A DNA stretch of 16,526 bases from Hyphomicrobiales bacterium (GCA_020029455.1 JAIBJH010000056.1:1-16526), one strand, 5' to 3'; shown: positions 6,462 to 14,152, counted from the first letter of the stretch. The notes: generated from the sequence alone by a model not told the origin. Numbers and translations are program-made.

Positions 6462-8633
6462 GTGACTGAGGCCAGGATTCCCATAGCCGACGTGCTGCTG
6501 CCGCTTGCCGTGCCGGCCCCCTATTCCTACCGGATACCGGAAGGCATGGCCCTGGCGGAGGGCGATTATGTGGAGGTGCCCCTAGGCCCCCGCAGCTATA
6601 TCGGCGTCGTCTGGGAGACCCGCGAGACTGGAGGCACCAACCTCAAGCTCCGCGATGTCACGCTACGCTTTGATGCCCCGCCCATGACGGCGCTGCACCG
6701 CAAATTCCTTTCCTGGCTTTCGGACTATTATCTGGAGTCTCTCGGCAATGTGCTGCGCCTTTCATTGCGTGTGCCGGCTGCGCTGGAACCAGAGCGCCAG
6801 CGCATGGCCTATCATCTCGGCGACAAGAGACCCGACAAAATAACGCCGCAGCGCGCCCGCGTGCTGGAAGTGGCCCGCGACGGCTTTCCCATGAGCGAGC
6901 GCGAACTGGCTGACCTCGCCGGTGTTGGTACGAGCGTCGTGAAGGCGCTGATCAAGTCAGGTATCCTGAAGCCCGTAGCGCTGCCTGCTCATGCACCCTT
7001 CCAAAAACCCCAACTCAATCCATCCACCAAGCGCCTCAACAAATCGCAAGAGGAAGCGGCGGCTTCTCTGCGCGCCATTGTTTCAGCCCGCCAGCACAAG
7101 GTCGTATTGCTGGACGGCGTCACTGGCTCCGGCAAGACGGAAGTTTATTTCGAGGCCATTGCCACGGCCTTGGCGGGCGGCGCCCAGGTGCTTCTCCTGC
7201 TCCCCGAAATCGCACTCACGCCTGGTTTTCTTGCCCGCGTCGAGGAACGCTTTGGGGTACCCGCCGCCCATTGGCATTCCGATGTCAGGCCCCGCGAGCG
7301 CGAGCGCGTCTGGCGCGGCGTCACCTCGGGCGAAGCAAAAATCATCGTCGGCGCGCGCTCGGCCTTATTCCTGCCGTGGAAGAATTTAGGCCTTATCGTC
7401 GTCGATGAGGAACATGAAACGGCCTACAAGCAGTCCGACGGCGTGCCCTATCACGCCCGCGACATGGCCGTGCTTTATGGCGCCATCGGCAAATTCCCCG
7501 TGGTGCTGTCTTCGGCCACACCTTCACTTGAAAGCCTCGTCAATGTGGACCGCGGCCGCTATGCGTCTGTCCACTTGGCAGACCGCCATGGCAGACCGGA
7601 ACTGCCGGAGGTTAGGCTTATCGACATGCGGGCCGAGAAGATCGCCAGCGGCACTTGGCTTTCTGATCCTCTCATCGCCAAGGTCCGCGCCACATTGGAC
7701 TCAGGCGATCAGGCCCTGCTCTTTCTCAACCGCCGGGGTTATGCGCCGCTCACCATCTGCCGCGCCTGCGGTCACCGCATGGATTGCCCGCTCTGCACTG
7801 CCTCGTTGGTCGAGCATCGTTTCCGCCGCATCCTCATGTGCCACCATTGCGGCCATCAAGAGCCCGTGCCCAAGGCCTGCCCCAAATGCGGAACGGAAGA
7901 AAAATTGACGCCCGTCGGTCCCGGCGTGGAACGCCTCGCCGAGGAGACCCAGAAACTCTTCCCCGATGCGCGCCTCGCTATTCTCTCAAGCGACTTGGCG
8001 CGGGGCCAGATGTTGCGCGATGTCATCCGCGAAGTGGCCGATGGCACGCACAATCTCGTCATCGGCACGCAGCTGGTGGCCAAGGGCCATCATTTCCCGC
8101 ATCTCACATTTGTAGGCGTGGTCGATGCCGATCTCGCCCTTGAGTCATCTGATCCGCGCGCCGCTGAGCGCACCTGGGCCCTGCTCAGTCAAGTCGCTGG
8201 CCGTGCCGGACGCGGCGAAAAACCGGGCGAGGCTTTGGTGCAGACCTATGCGCCCGATCATCCCATGATGCGCGCCTTGGCCGCCGGTGACCGCGAAGGT
8301 TTTCTCAACGGCGAAAAGCGCATCCGTGAATCTGCGCACCTGCCGCCTTATGGCCGTCTGGCCAGCCTTATCCTCTCCGGCAATGACGGTTTGGAAACAG
8401 AACGCTTTGCAAAATCTCTGGCGCGTCTCATTCCGGAAGCAAAAGACGTGGAAGTGCTGGGCCCAGCGCCCGCCCCCATCGCACTGGTGCGCGGCCGCCA
8501 CCGCTGGCGCTATCTCGTCAAGGCAGGCCGCGATGTCGATATCCAGGCCTATTTGCGCCTCTGGCTCAAGGATGTGAAGCCGAAGGGCTCACTCCGCCTT
8601 GATGTGGATGTTGATCCCTACAATTTCTTGTGA
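6462..8633 (+). CDS. priA: Primosomal replication restart helicase PriA
   Basis: This 723-residue DNA helicase recognises stalled forks and D-loops and reloads the replisome. The N-terminal 3'-DNA-binding domain begins at once (IPIADVLLPLAVPAPYSY). The superfamily 2 motor has Walker A DGVTGSGKT (218-226, K225) and Walker B DEEH (315-318). The zinc region runs from C433 to C476 with eight cysteines in four CxxC pairs (CRAC, CPLC, CHHC, CPKC), as in active PriA. The C-terminal motifs IGTQLVAKGHHFP, DADLALESSDPRAAERTW and QVAGRAGRGEKPGEALVQT are present. The length is close to the usual 730 residues. The start is GTG at 6462, chosen because TEARIPIADVLLPL matches family N-termini. It is divergent from pabB, and the next gene downstream is the DM13 protein. 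Confidence 0.97.
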   Translation: MTEARIPIADVLLPLAVPAPYSYRIPEGMALAEGDYVEVPLGPRSYIGVVWETRETGGTNLKLRDVTLRFDAPPMTALHRKFLSWLSDYYLESLGNVLRLSLRVPAALEPERQRMAYHLGDKRPDKITPQRARVLEVARDGFPMSERELADLAGVGTSVVKALIKSGILKPVALPAHAPFQKPQLNPSTKRLNKSQEEAAASLRAIVSARQHKVVLLDGVTGSGKTEVYFEAIATALAGGAQVLLLLPEIALTPGFLARVEERFGVPAAHWHSDVRPRERERVWRGVTSGEAKIIVGARSALFLPWKNLGLIVVDEEHETAYKQSDGVPYHARDMAVLYGAIGKFPVVLSSATPSLESLVNVDRGRYASVHLADRHGRPELPEVRLIDMRAEKIASGTWLSDPLIAKVRATLDSGDQALLFLNRRGYAPLTICRACGHRMDCPLCTASLVEHRFRRILMCHHCGHQEPVPKACPKCGTEEKLTPVGPGVERLAEETQKLFPDARLAILSSDLARGQMLRDVIREVADGTHNLVIGTQLVAKGHHFPHLTFVGVVDADLALESSDPRAAERTWALLSQVAGRAGRGEKPGEALVQTYAPDHPMMRALAAGDREGFLNGEKRIRESAHLPPYGRLASLILSGNDGLETERFAKSLARLIPEAKDVEVLGPAPAPIALVRGRHRWRYLVKAGRDVDIQAYLRLWLKDVKPKGSLRLDVDVDPYNFL

Positions 8634-8699
8634 GTTGCTGGCGGCCGGGTAAGTGACGTGCGATGGAGAGACAGCTCACCCGTCGAAAAGGCGATTGAA

Positions 8700-9188
8700 A
8701 TGAAGAGGACCCTGGTAATTGCTCTGATTGCGGGCATCTTGGGCTTTGTCGCGGGAAACGCCTTCTGGTATCTCGCCTCACCCTTGTGGATCGACCGCGT
8801 GGTTTCTGAAAGCCTGCCACCCGAGTTGCAAATGCACATCGCGGCGCAGGGTGAATTCCGAAACGCCGACGCCGCTCACAAGGGCAAGGGAATGGCGAAA
8901 ATTTTCGCAACCGATGCGGGATCAAAGGTATTGCGTTTCACCAGCTTCGAGGCGACCAATGGGCCCGATCTCAAGGTCTGGCTGGTCAAGGCGCCAAAAA
9001 TTCTTTCCTCCGCCGACGTCAAGGCTTCCGAGTGGCTGAGCCTCGGACCGCTCAAAGGCAACATCGGCGATCAGAACTACGCGATACCTGCCGAAACAAA
9101 TCTGGCCGACTACAAATCTGTCGTGATCTGGTGCGAACAGTTTGGTGTCTTGTTTTCGGCGGCGGATCTATCACCCACAAACGGTTGA
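8700..9188 (+). CDS. Membrane-anchored DM13-domain protein
   Basis: The protein has 162 residues. One N-terminal hydrophobic segment (about residues 4-25, LVIALIAGILGFVAGNAFWYL) is either a membrane anchor or an uncleaved signal. The rest would then lie in the periplasm and carries a DM13 domain. The domain shows the family hallmarks: ATNGPDLKVWL, then LSLGPLKGNIGDQNYAIP, and VVIWCEQFGVLFSAADL with the single conserved cysteine. DM13 domains are proposed, from comparative sequence analysis, to take part in electron transfer or redox chemistry, but the role here is unknown. I chose ATG 8700 because MKRTLVIAL is a natural signal-anchor start. The frame stays open upstream to a GTG at 8658, but that would put 14 polar residues before the helix. 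Its stop is 3 bases from the convergent aldose epimerase stop, so the two transcripts probably overlap. Confidence 0.85.
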   Translation: MKRTLVIALIAGILGFVAGNAFWYLASPLWIDRVVSESLPPELQMHIAAQGEFRNADAAHKGKGMAKIFATDAGSKVLRFTSFEATNGPDLKVWLVKAPKILSSADVKASEWLSLGPLKGNIGDQNYAIPAETNLADYKSVVIWCEQFGVLFSAADLSPTNG

Positions 9189-9191
9189 TAG

Positions 9192-10109
9192 TTAGCTGAA
9201 CCGCCACTCAATCCGGTTGCGATAAACTTCGCTAGGCCTGAGGATTGAAGATGGGAAGGCCGGGTGGTTCGGCGCGTCCGCCACATTCTGCGGTTCAATG
9301 GCAAAACCGGTGGATTGCTCCAGCGGCCCATGCCTGCCCAGCATCAGGACCTGCCAATGGATCGCCGTATACATCTGGATCACGCACTCGCTGGTCCACA
9401 CATCAAGCACGCGGCCTGACTCTGGATCACGCAACATGAGCGCCCGCTTCATCTCGCCGCGCTTTCCCTCCAATAGGAAAGCATTGTCATGATCTTCGCT
9501 GATCGCGCGGAGTTTGCGGAAATCCCGGCTTGTGCCTGCAACGTCCCGCATCTCGCCCAGCGGTAACAACAGTTCGCTGAGCGGGAAATATTTTTCCGCC
9601 GGGATCATCAATTCGTGATCGAGCACGGAACCGCCGCCCGCGAGATTCCAATAGGCGTGACTGGTGAGATTGCACAGCGTCGGCCTTGTCGTGCGCGCCG
9701 AAATATCGAGCGACAGCGTCGAACCCGAAAGCGCATAGACCGCCTTCACCTCAAGCTGGCCCGGATAACCTTCTTCGCCATCGTTGGATTGCAGCAGGAA
9801 AGTGATGCGATTGTCGTCGCGGATATAATCCCAGTGCCGCGCATGAAATCCCGTGTCACCGCCATGAAGCTGGTGTGGCCCCAGATTGGCTTTGAGCTGA
9901 ACGCGCGCGCCGTCCAGCATGAAGGACGCGTTGCTGATCCGCCCAGCATGGCGCCCACAGATCGCACCCGCATAGATGTCGCCTGCCAGAATCCTGTCAT
10001 CCGGCCCGGCACCGAACACCGACTCCACGCCATCCACCACACAGGAAACGATGCGCGCGCCCGTGGGATGAAAGCGCACCATAATGTCGGTCGAGCGCAG
10101 CTCCAGCAT
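9192..10109 (-). CDS. Aldose 1-epimerase family protein (GalM-like)
   Basis: This 305-residue protein has the galactose mutarotase fold, which interconverts alpha and beta anomers of aldoses. The expected active-site segments are present: GPHQLHGG with H82, NLTSHAYWNL with catalytic H151, EDHDNAFLL (205-213), and FAIEPQNVADAPNHP with catalytic E272. It is somewhat shorter than the roughly 340-residue E. coli GalM, as is common for distant members, so the sugar is uncertain. Its ATG shares one base with the leuB stop (TGATG at 10109), so translation is probably coupled to leuB. No galactose or other sugar pathway genes are nearby, and a general sugar-mutarotase role is the most one can infer. 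Confidence 0.9.
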   Translation of the reverse strand: MLELRSTDIMVRFHPTGARIVSCVVDGVESVFGAGPDDRILAGDIYAGAICGRHAGRISNASFMLDGARVQLKANLGPHQLHGGDTGFHARHWDYIRDDNRITFLLQSNDGEEGYPGQLEVKAVYALSGSTLSLDISARTTRPTLCNLTSHAYWNLAGGGSVLDHELMIPAEKYFPLSELLLPLGEMRDVAGTSRDFRKLRAISEDHDNAFLLEGKRGEMKRALMLRDPESGRVLDVWTSECVIQMYTAIHWQVLMLGRHGPLEQSTGFAIEPQNVADAPNHPAFPSSILRPSEVYRNRIEWRFS

Positions 10110-11221
10110 CAGGCCGCCGCCTGCAATTCCTTGAGAATGGCCTCGCCCATTTGCGTGGTGGTGGCATTGGCGGGCTGTGCTTCGCTGGCAATATCCTTGG
10201 TGCGAAGCCCCTTGGCCAGCACGGCGGAAATTGCCGCATCCAGTCTATCCGCCCAATCACCAAGGCCGAGGGTGTAGCGCAGCGCCATGCCGAAGCTCGC
10301 AATCATGGCGATTGGGTTAGCCGCTCCCGTGCCAGCAATGTCGGGCGCCGATCCATGCACCGGCTCATAGAGCGACTTGCGCCGCTTGGTCTTTGCATCG
10401 GGCGCACCGAGCGAAGCAGAAGGCAGCATGCCGAGCGAGCCCGTGAGCATCGCCGCCACATCCGACAGCACATCGCCGAAGAGATTGTCGGTGACGATCA
10501 CGTCATACTGCTTGGGCCAGCGGACAAGCTGCATGGCGCAGTTGTCGGCCAGCACATGTTCCAGCGTCACTTGTGGATACTCCTCCTTGTGAACGCGCGT
10601 CACCACCTCGTTCCACAACACTCCCGTCTTCATCACATTGCGTTTTTCGGCGGACGACACCTTGTTGCGCCGCGTCTTGGCAAGATCAAAGGCCACGCGC
10701 GCAATGCGCTCGATCTCGAAAGTGTCATAGACCTGCGTGTCGATGCCGCGCTTCTGGCCATTGCCGAGATCGGTAATGGTTTTGGGTTCGCCGAAATAAA
10801 CCCCGCCCGTAAGCTCGCGCACGATCAATATGTCGAGGCCTTCCACAACGTTTCTCTTGAGCGAGGAGGCATCGGCCAGCGCCGGATAGCAGATGGCGGG
10901 GCGCAGATTGGCAAAGAGGCCGAGATCCTTGCGTAAGCGCAAAAGGCCCGCTTCGGGGCGCACATCATAAGGCACCTTGTCCCACTTGGGCCCGCCCACC
11001 GCGCCAAATAGCACCGCGTCCGCCACTTGCGCCTTGGCCATATGTTCTTCTGAAATGGCCTTGCCATGGGCATCATAGGCCGACCCGCCGGCGAGGCCCT
11101 CATCCGTCTCGAATTTGGCAATGCCCTGGGTATTCATCCAGGAGACGATTCTTTTCACTTCGGCCATCACTTCAGGGCCGATGCCATCGCCGGGGAGGTA
11201 GAACAGATTGTAGGAAGTCAT
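10109..11221 (-). CDS. leuB: 3-Isopropylmalate dehydrogenase
   Basis: This 370-residue NAD-dependent beta-decarboxylating dehydrogenase oxidises 3-isopropylmalate in leucine biosynthesis. The N-terminus YNLFYLPGDGIGPEVM, the substrate-binding RLRKDLGLFANLRPA segment, the RELTGGVYFG loop and the signature TDNLFGDVLSDVAAMLTGSLG are all present. They distinguish LeuB from isocitrate and tartrate dehydrogenases. The frame is open for 33 more codons to 11320, but that part has no homology to LeuB. The ATG at 11221 (MTSYNLF) matches the family start, although its ribosome site is weak (GAGAAA). leuC and leuD are not in the window, so leuB stands apart from them. It is intact and is followed by the aldose epimerase gene. 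Confidence 0.96.
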   Translation of the reverse strand: MTSYNLFYLPGDGIGPEVMAEVKRIVSWMNTQGIAKFETDEGLAGGSAYDAHGKAISEEHMAKAQVADAVLFGAVGGPKWDKVPYDVRPEAGLLRLRKDLGLFANLRPAICYPALADASSLKRNVVEGLDILIVRELTGGVYFGEPKTITDLGNGQKRGIDTQVYDTFEIERIARVAFDLAKTRRNKVSSAEKRNVMKTGVLWNEVVTRVHKEEYPQVTLEHVLADNCAMQLVRWPKQYDVIVTDNLFGDVLSDVAAMLTGSLGMLPSASLGAPDAKTKRRKSLYEPVHGSAPDIAGTGAANPIAMIASFGMALRYTLGLGDWADRLDAAISAVLAKGLRTKDIASEAQPANATTTQMGEAILKELQAAA

Positions 11222-11310
11222 GCGTTTCTCGCGTAATGTTTTCGCGGATTTCCCTAGCGGCTTGGGTTCGCCTTGGCAATGTACTCCAATGTGGGCTCCG
11301 GAGGACCAAC
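11222..11310. promoter_or_regulatory. Divergent intergenic region leuB / GFA-family gene
   Basis: These 89 bases lie between two divergent starts and should contain both promoters. Towards the GFA gene there is a strong Shine-Dalgarno GGAGG at 11300-11304. Poor sigma70-like candidates such as TTGGCA and TACTCC are present but badly spaced. I see no leucine-rich leader peptide or attenuator ahead of leuB. The promoter call rests on arrangement only. Confidence 0.35.
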
Positions 11311-11712
11311 ATGAAAGCATCCTGCCATTGTGGATCGGTGCAATTCGAGGTCGATCTGGTAGATGGTCTCAACACAGCCCGGCGCTGCAATTGCAGCTAT
11401 TGCCGCATGCGCGGCGCTATTGCGGTGTCAGCCAAACTGGGCGGCATCCGCTTTATCGAAGGCAAGAACAAGCTCACCAGCTACCGTTTCAACACCGGCA
11501 CGGCGCAACACTTCTTCTGCTCTGTCTGCGGCATCTACACCCACCACCAGCGCCGTTCGAAGCCCGATGAGTACGGTATAAATGCTGCGTGCCTTGAAGG
11601 TGTCAGCCCCTTCGACTTCGCTGAAGTGAAGGTATTGGACGGCGAGAACCATCCCGCCGACACGGGCACATGGCATCAGGCCGGAACCCTGATCTACCGC
11701 AAAGGAAGTTAG
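11311..11712 (+). CDS. GFA/CENP-V domain zinc-binding protein
   Basis: This 133-residue protein belongs to the family named after glutathione-dependent formaldehyde-activating enzyme. The zinc ligands follow the family pattern: C5 and C7 (ASCHCGSVQFEV), C26, C28 and C31 (RRCNCSYCRMRG), C70 and C73 (FFCSVCGIYTHH), and C94. Most small members are of unknown function, and formaldehyde-glutathione chemistry should not be assumed. I chose ATG 11311 because GGAGG lies at 11300-11304 and the family begins with the CHCGSV motif. The longer frame from 11236 adds an unrelated tail. It is divergent from leuB and convergent with phoX. Its TAG stop directly abuts the decayed gene fragment that starts at 11713. 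Confidence 0.9.
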   Translation: MKASCHCGSVQFEVDLVDGLNTARRCNCSYCRMRGAIAVSAKLGGIRFIEGKNKLTSYRFNTGTAQHFFCSVCGIYTHHQRRSKPDEYGINAACLEGVSPFDFAEVKVLDGENHPADTGTWHQAGTLIYRKGS

Positions 11713-11799
11713 TCATACGACCGGTTGCATGCGCTTTATCTGACAGGGGATGAGTTCATCATCGTCGCGCACCGACACATGCTCTCCAATGCGGAATTG
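11713..11799 (-). pseudogene. Decayed 3' end of a second copy of the small unknown gene at 14187-14555
   Basis: Read on the minus strand, this stretch encodes QFRIGEHVSVRDDDELIP and runs to a TGA stop at 11713-11715. The gene at 14187-14555 ends with QFRTGEYVSVREDDELIP, identical at 15 of 18 residues. At DNA level 11743-11799 matches 14217-14273 at 50 of 57 bases by my count, and both copies lie exactly 30 bases from their stop codons. Homology stops upstream of about 11800, so the N-terminal three quarters are absent and no start is available. It is a gene remnant from an old duplication, in the same orientation as its relative. It explains about a third of the otherwise non-coding 11713-12010 spacer. 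Confidence 0.85.
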
Positions 11800-11816
11800 T
11801 AGGAAGCTAGGAAAAG

Positions 11817-11848
11817 CGCGCTCAAATTGCTGTCGATTTGAGAGCGCG
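11817..11848. terminator. Hairpin in the spacer between convergent genes
   Basis: CGCGCTCAAAT (11817-11827) pairs with ATTTGAGAGCGCG (11836-11848), leaving a 2-base bulge and an 8-base loop. It lies between the convergent ends of the GFA gene and phoX, where termination is expected. There is no T run on either strand, so the terminator role is tentative. Confidence 0.4.
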
Positions 11849-11905
11849 GGTTAGCGTTTCAGCGTGCGGCTGACAAGCAGAGCTATCGCCTATGGCCTGA
11901 GTGAG

Positions 11906-11961
11906 CCCTCTCCCGTGGCCATGTGGGTCATGGGAGAAGGTCCGCGAAGCGAGGGAGAGGG
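11906..11961. repeat. Intergenic palindromic element with alternative pairings
   Basis: The outer arms CCCTCTCCC (11906-11914) and GGGAGAGGG (11953-11961) are perfect 9-base complements. The left arm can instead pair through TCTCCC with GGGAGA at 11932-11937, and CCAT and ATGG form a small inner stem. This composition resembles REP-like intergenic elements that I recall from alphaproteobacterial genomes. Only one copy is seen in this window, so repeat status is an inference. It lies just past the 3' end of phoX and may take part in its termination. Confidence 0.45.
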
Positions 11962-12010
11962 CAATTCAAATGCGACAACCCTTGTCCTGGCAAGGGCAGC
12001 GACTATGACC

Positions 12011-13990
12011 TCAGGCGATCTTGCCGCCCGTCACTTTTGTGACAACCACGACGGCTGGCCTCACAGGCATATCCGGCCTGAAATCCGGCCAGCGGGTCGC
12101 CGGATTCTCATAGGTAGCGAGCCCCGCATCCCCCGGATGTTGAACGGCGAGGAACATCGTTTCAGCATTGGGGGTGAACTGCGGTCCGCACATTTCCGCG
12201 CCAACCGGCACACGGAAGAACAGTTTGGAGGTGCCGCGCATCTCACCTTCCGTATCCACGGCCCATAGGCCATCGGTGCGGCCTGTCGCCTTTTCATTGT
12301 TGCCGTCGGTTGCAATCCACAGGCGCCCATCGGCATCAACGACGCAATTGTCCGGCATGCCGAACCAGCCGTTCTTCGTGGTGGCGGTCGAAAAGCTGGC
12401 GCCCACTTCGGCAACGGATGGGTCGCCGCACTTCAACAGGATTTCCCACCGCGACTTGGTGGCGGCAAAATCGCCATCCGTTTCGGTGATCTCGATAATG
12501 TGGCCAAAGGCATTCTCGGCGCGTGGGTTGGCGGCATCCTCTTGGCCGGCCTTGCGTTTGGTGTTGTTGGTGAGCAGGCAATAGACCTTGCCCGTCTTCG
12601 GGTTGGGCTGCACGTCCTCCGGCCGGTCCATCTTGGTGGCGCCCAGAAAGTCGGCGGCGCGCCGCGCTTCAATAAGAACATCAGCCTGGGACTCAAAGCC
12701 GTTTTCCGCCGTAAGCCCGCCCTGGCCATGCTCCATGGGAATCCAGTCCAGGGAACCATCGGCATTGAAGCGCGCCACATGAAGCGTGCCGTCATCCAAA
12801 AGGCTCATGTTCGCCGCACGGTCATTGGGGTTGAAGGTGCCGCGCGTCACGAATTTATAGACATAGTCAAAGCGCTCATCATCGCCGCAATAGAACACCA
12901 CGCGGCCATCCTTGTTGATGAAACTTTCGGCGCCTTCATGTTTCATGCGGCCAAGCGCCGTGCGTTTCTTTGGCGTTGACGCAGGGTCAGTGGGGTCCAC
13001 TTCCACCACCCAGCCGAAGCGATTGGCCTCGTTCGGTTCCTTGGAGACATCGAAACGCTCATGGAATTTCGCCCACACATAATCGCCCGCCGGCACGCCA
13101 TAGCGCTTGTAATTCCTGGCTTCCGCATGGTCTTCGGCAATCTCACCACCGAAATAGCCGTTGAAATTTTCTTCGGCCATCAGCCAGGTTCCCCATGGCG
13201 TAACGCCGCCGGCGCAATTGTTGATCGTACCTAGCACTTTCTTGCCCGTGGGATCCGCCTTGGTTTGCAGCCGCAAGTGGCCTGCCGCAGGTCCGGTGAT
13301 TTCCATCACAGTACCGAGGTGAATGCGGCGGTTGTACTTGCTGTCAAGAACAGGCGCCCACTTTCCATCATTCTTGGCAATCTCAATCACCGTGCCGCCA
13401 TGGGCCGCCATTTCGATGGCCACTTGCTCGGGCGAGTGCTCGCCCCATTCAACTTTGTCCTTGCCGTCCTTGTCCTTGCCGATCTTGGCCCAGGCGGGGA
13501 ACATCAGTTCGGCATTGGTGTATTCGTGGTTGACCACCAGAAGCCCGCGCTCATTTGAACCCTCCAGCGGAACGAAGCCCACATAGTCATTGTTGTAGCC
13601 GAACTGTTTGAGCTGGGCTTCGGCGGACTGCTTCATGGGATCGAATTCAGGTGAATCGGCGAATACCTTGTCGCCCCAGCGCAGTAGGATGCTTGCATCA
13701 TAGCCTGGCGCGACAAAATGCGATTCTTCGATGGCCACTTCGATCTCATCAAAGTCGAATGCCGAGGCTGTGGCGGCCTTGGCTTCCTTCGCGGCAAGAA
13801 GCGCCAGCGGACTCACCGTCGAAGCGATGGCTGCAACCGCAAGAGAGCCCGTGAGCAGACTGCGGCGCGAAAAGCGGTGGTTGATGATATCGCCCATGGT
13901 GGGATTGAGCGAGGGATTACGCCCCTGGTCTTCGCGTTCTTCGCGCAATTCCGTCAGCGTCTTGTGGGCATCGAGCAGTGCATGGGTCAT
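12011..13990 (-). CDS. phoX: PhoX-family (DUF839) Tat-exported phosphatase
   Basis: This 659-residue protein resembles PhoX, a monomeric calcium- and iron-dependent alkaline phosphatase that releases phosphate from organic esters in the periplasm. The twin-arginine signal is SRRSLLTG (R42-R43), followed by a hydrophobic stretch and an AKA-type cleavage region near residue 72. Family-type segments include NNCAGGVTPWGTWLMAEEN (257-275, with C259 and E273-E274), FYCGDDERFDYVYKF, DRPEDVQPNPKTGKVYCLL, MPDNCVVDADGRLWIATDGN and MCGPQFTPN. The Tat n-region is long (41 residues), but the ATG at 13990 has a perfect AGGAGG at 13996-14001, which supports it over M32. A Pho-box match lies at 14043-14060. 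Some DUF839 proteins have no proven phosphatase activity, so the enzymatic role is likely rather than certain. Confidence 0.88.
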   Translation of the reverse strand: MTHALLDAHKTLTELREEREDQGRNPSLNPTMGDIINHRFSRRSLLTGSLAVAAIASTVSPLALLAAKEAKAATASAFDFDEIEVAIEESHFVAPGYDASILLRWGDKVFADSPEFDPMKQSAEAQLKQFGYNNDYVGFVPLEGSNERGLLVVNHEYTNAELMFPAWAKIGKDKDGKDKVEWGEHSPEQVAIEMAAHGGTVIEIAKNDGKWAPVLDSKYNRRIHLGTVMEITGPAAGHLRLQTKADPTGKKVLGTINNCAGGVTPWGTWLMAEENFNGYFGGEIAEDHAEARNYKRYGVPAGDYVWAKFHERFDVSKEPNEANRFGWVVEVDPTDPASTPKKRTALGRMKHEGAESFINKDGRVVFYCGDDERFDYVYKFVTRGTFNPNDRAANMSLLDDGTLHVARFNADGSLDWIPMEHGQGGLTAENGFESQADVLIEARRAADFLGATKMDRPEDVQPNPKTGKVYCLLTNNTKRKAGQEDAANPRAENAFGHIIEITETDGDFAATKSRWEILLKCGDPSVAEVGASFSTATTKNGWFGMPDNCVVDADGRLWIATDGNNEKATGRTDGLWAVDTEGEMRGTSKLFFRVPVGAEMCGPQFTPNAETMFLAVQHPGDAGLATYENPATRWPDFRPDMPVRPAVVVVTKVTGGKIA

Positions 13991-14000
13991 CTGGGCCTCC

Positions 14001-14020
14001 TGAACAGTGTGACCTGTTCA
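14001..14020 (-). promoter_or_regulatory. Inverted repeat adjoining the phoX ribosome site
   Basis: TGAACAG (14001-14007) and CTGTTCA (14014-14020) are 7-base inverted arms around a 6-base loop. On the transcribed strand the second arm runs straight into AGGAGG (13996-14001), the Shine-Dalgarno of phoX, and shares its first A. A hairpin here could affect ribosome access, or the dyad could be an operator. The arms are seen directly, and the function is inferred. Confidence 0.4.
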
Positions 14021-14042
14021 AGCGTGCCCAACTGAAATGCTG

Positions 14043-14060
14043 ATGACAGATTTCTTACAG
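14043..14060 (-). promoter_or_regulatory. Probable Pho box (PhoB site) upstream of phoX
   Basis: On the minus strand the site reads CTGTAAGAAATCTGTCAT. It has two CTGT repeats spaced 11 bases apart with an A/T-rich middle, which is the layout of the PhoB box (consensus CTGTCATAAATCTGTCAT), with 16 of 18 positions matching. It ends 52 bases before the phoX start codon and faces the right way. PhoX genes are known members of Pho regulons, so sequence and context agree. No phoB or phoR is in the window. Confidence 0.78.
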
Positions 14061-14089
14061 TTCCGTGTCGGCCTCAGCGCATCGGACGA

Positions 14090-14107
14090 GCAGGTGAAAT
14101 CACCTGC
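14090..14107. promoter_or_regulatory. 18-bp near-perfect dyad upstream of phoX
   Basis: GCAGGTGAAATCACCTGC consists of perfect 8-base arms around AA. The 2-base centre is too short for a stable hairpin loop, so it looks more like a binding site for a dimeric regulator than a terminator. It lies 29 bases beyond the Pho box, between phoX and the unknown gene at 14187. I cannot name the regulator. Confidence 0.4.
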
Positions 14108-14152
14108 GAAGTGAAAGATGCGCCGGATTCAATAGGCTGGCGCAGCTTTTCG

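Noticed and set aside
10151..10936. 261-codon + strand ORF opposite leuB
   Set aside because: Antisense to intact leuB, with no domain pattern; its length reflects codon bias on the other strand.
11236..11310. N-terminal extension of the GFA protein
   Set aside because: The added 25 residues are unlike the family, and the strong GGAGG at 11300-11304 serves the ATG at 11311.
11221..11320. 33-residue N-terminal extension of LeuB
   Set aside because: The extension overlaps the opposite gene's start region, has no LeuB similarity, and the family start MTSYNLFYLPGDGIG fits ATG 11221.
14002..14019. LexA (SOS) box upstream of phoX
   Set aside because: GAACAG-N6-CTGTTC does not match the alphaproteobacterial GTTC-N7-GTTC pattern or the E. 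coli spacing, and phoX has no link to DNA damage.
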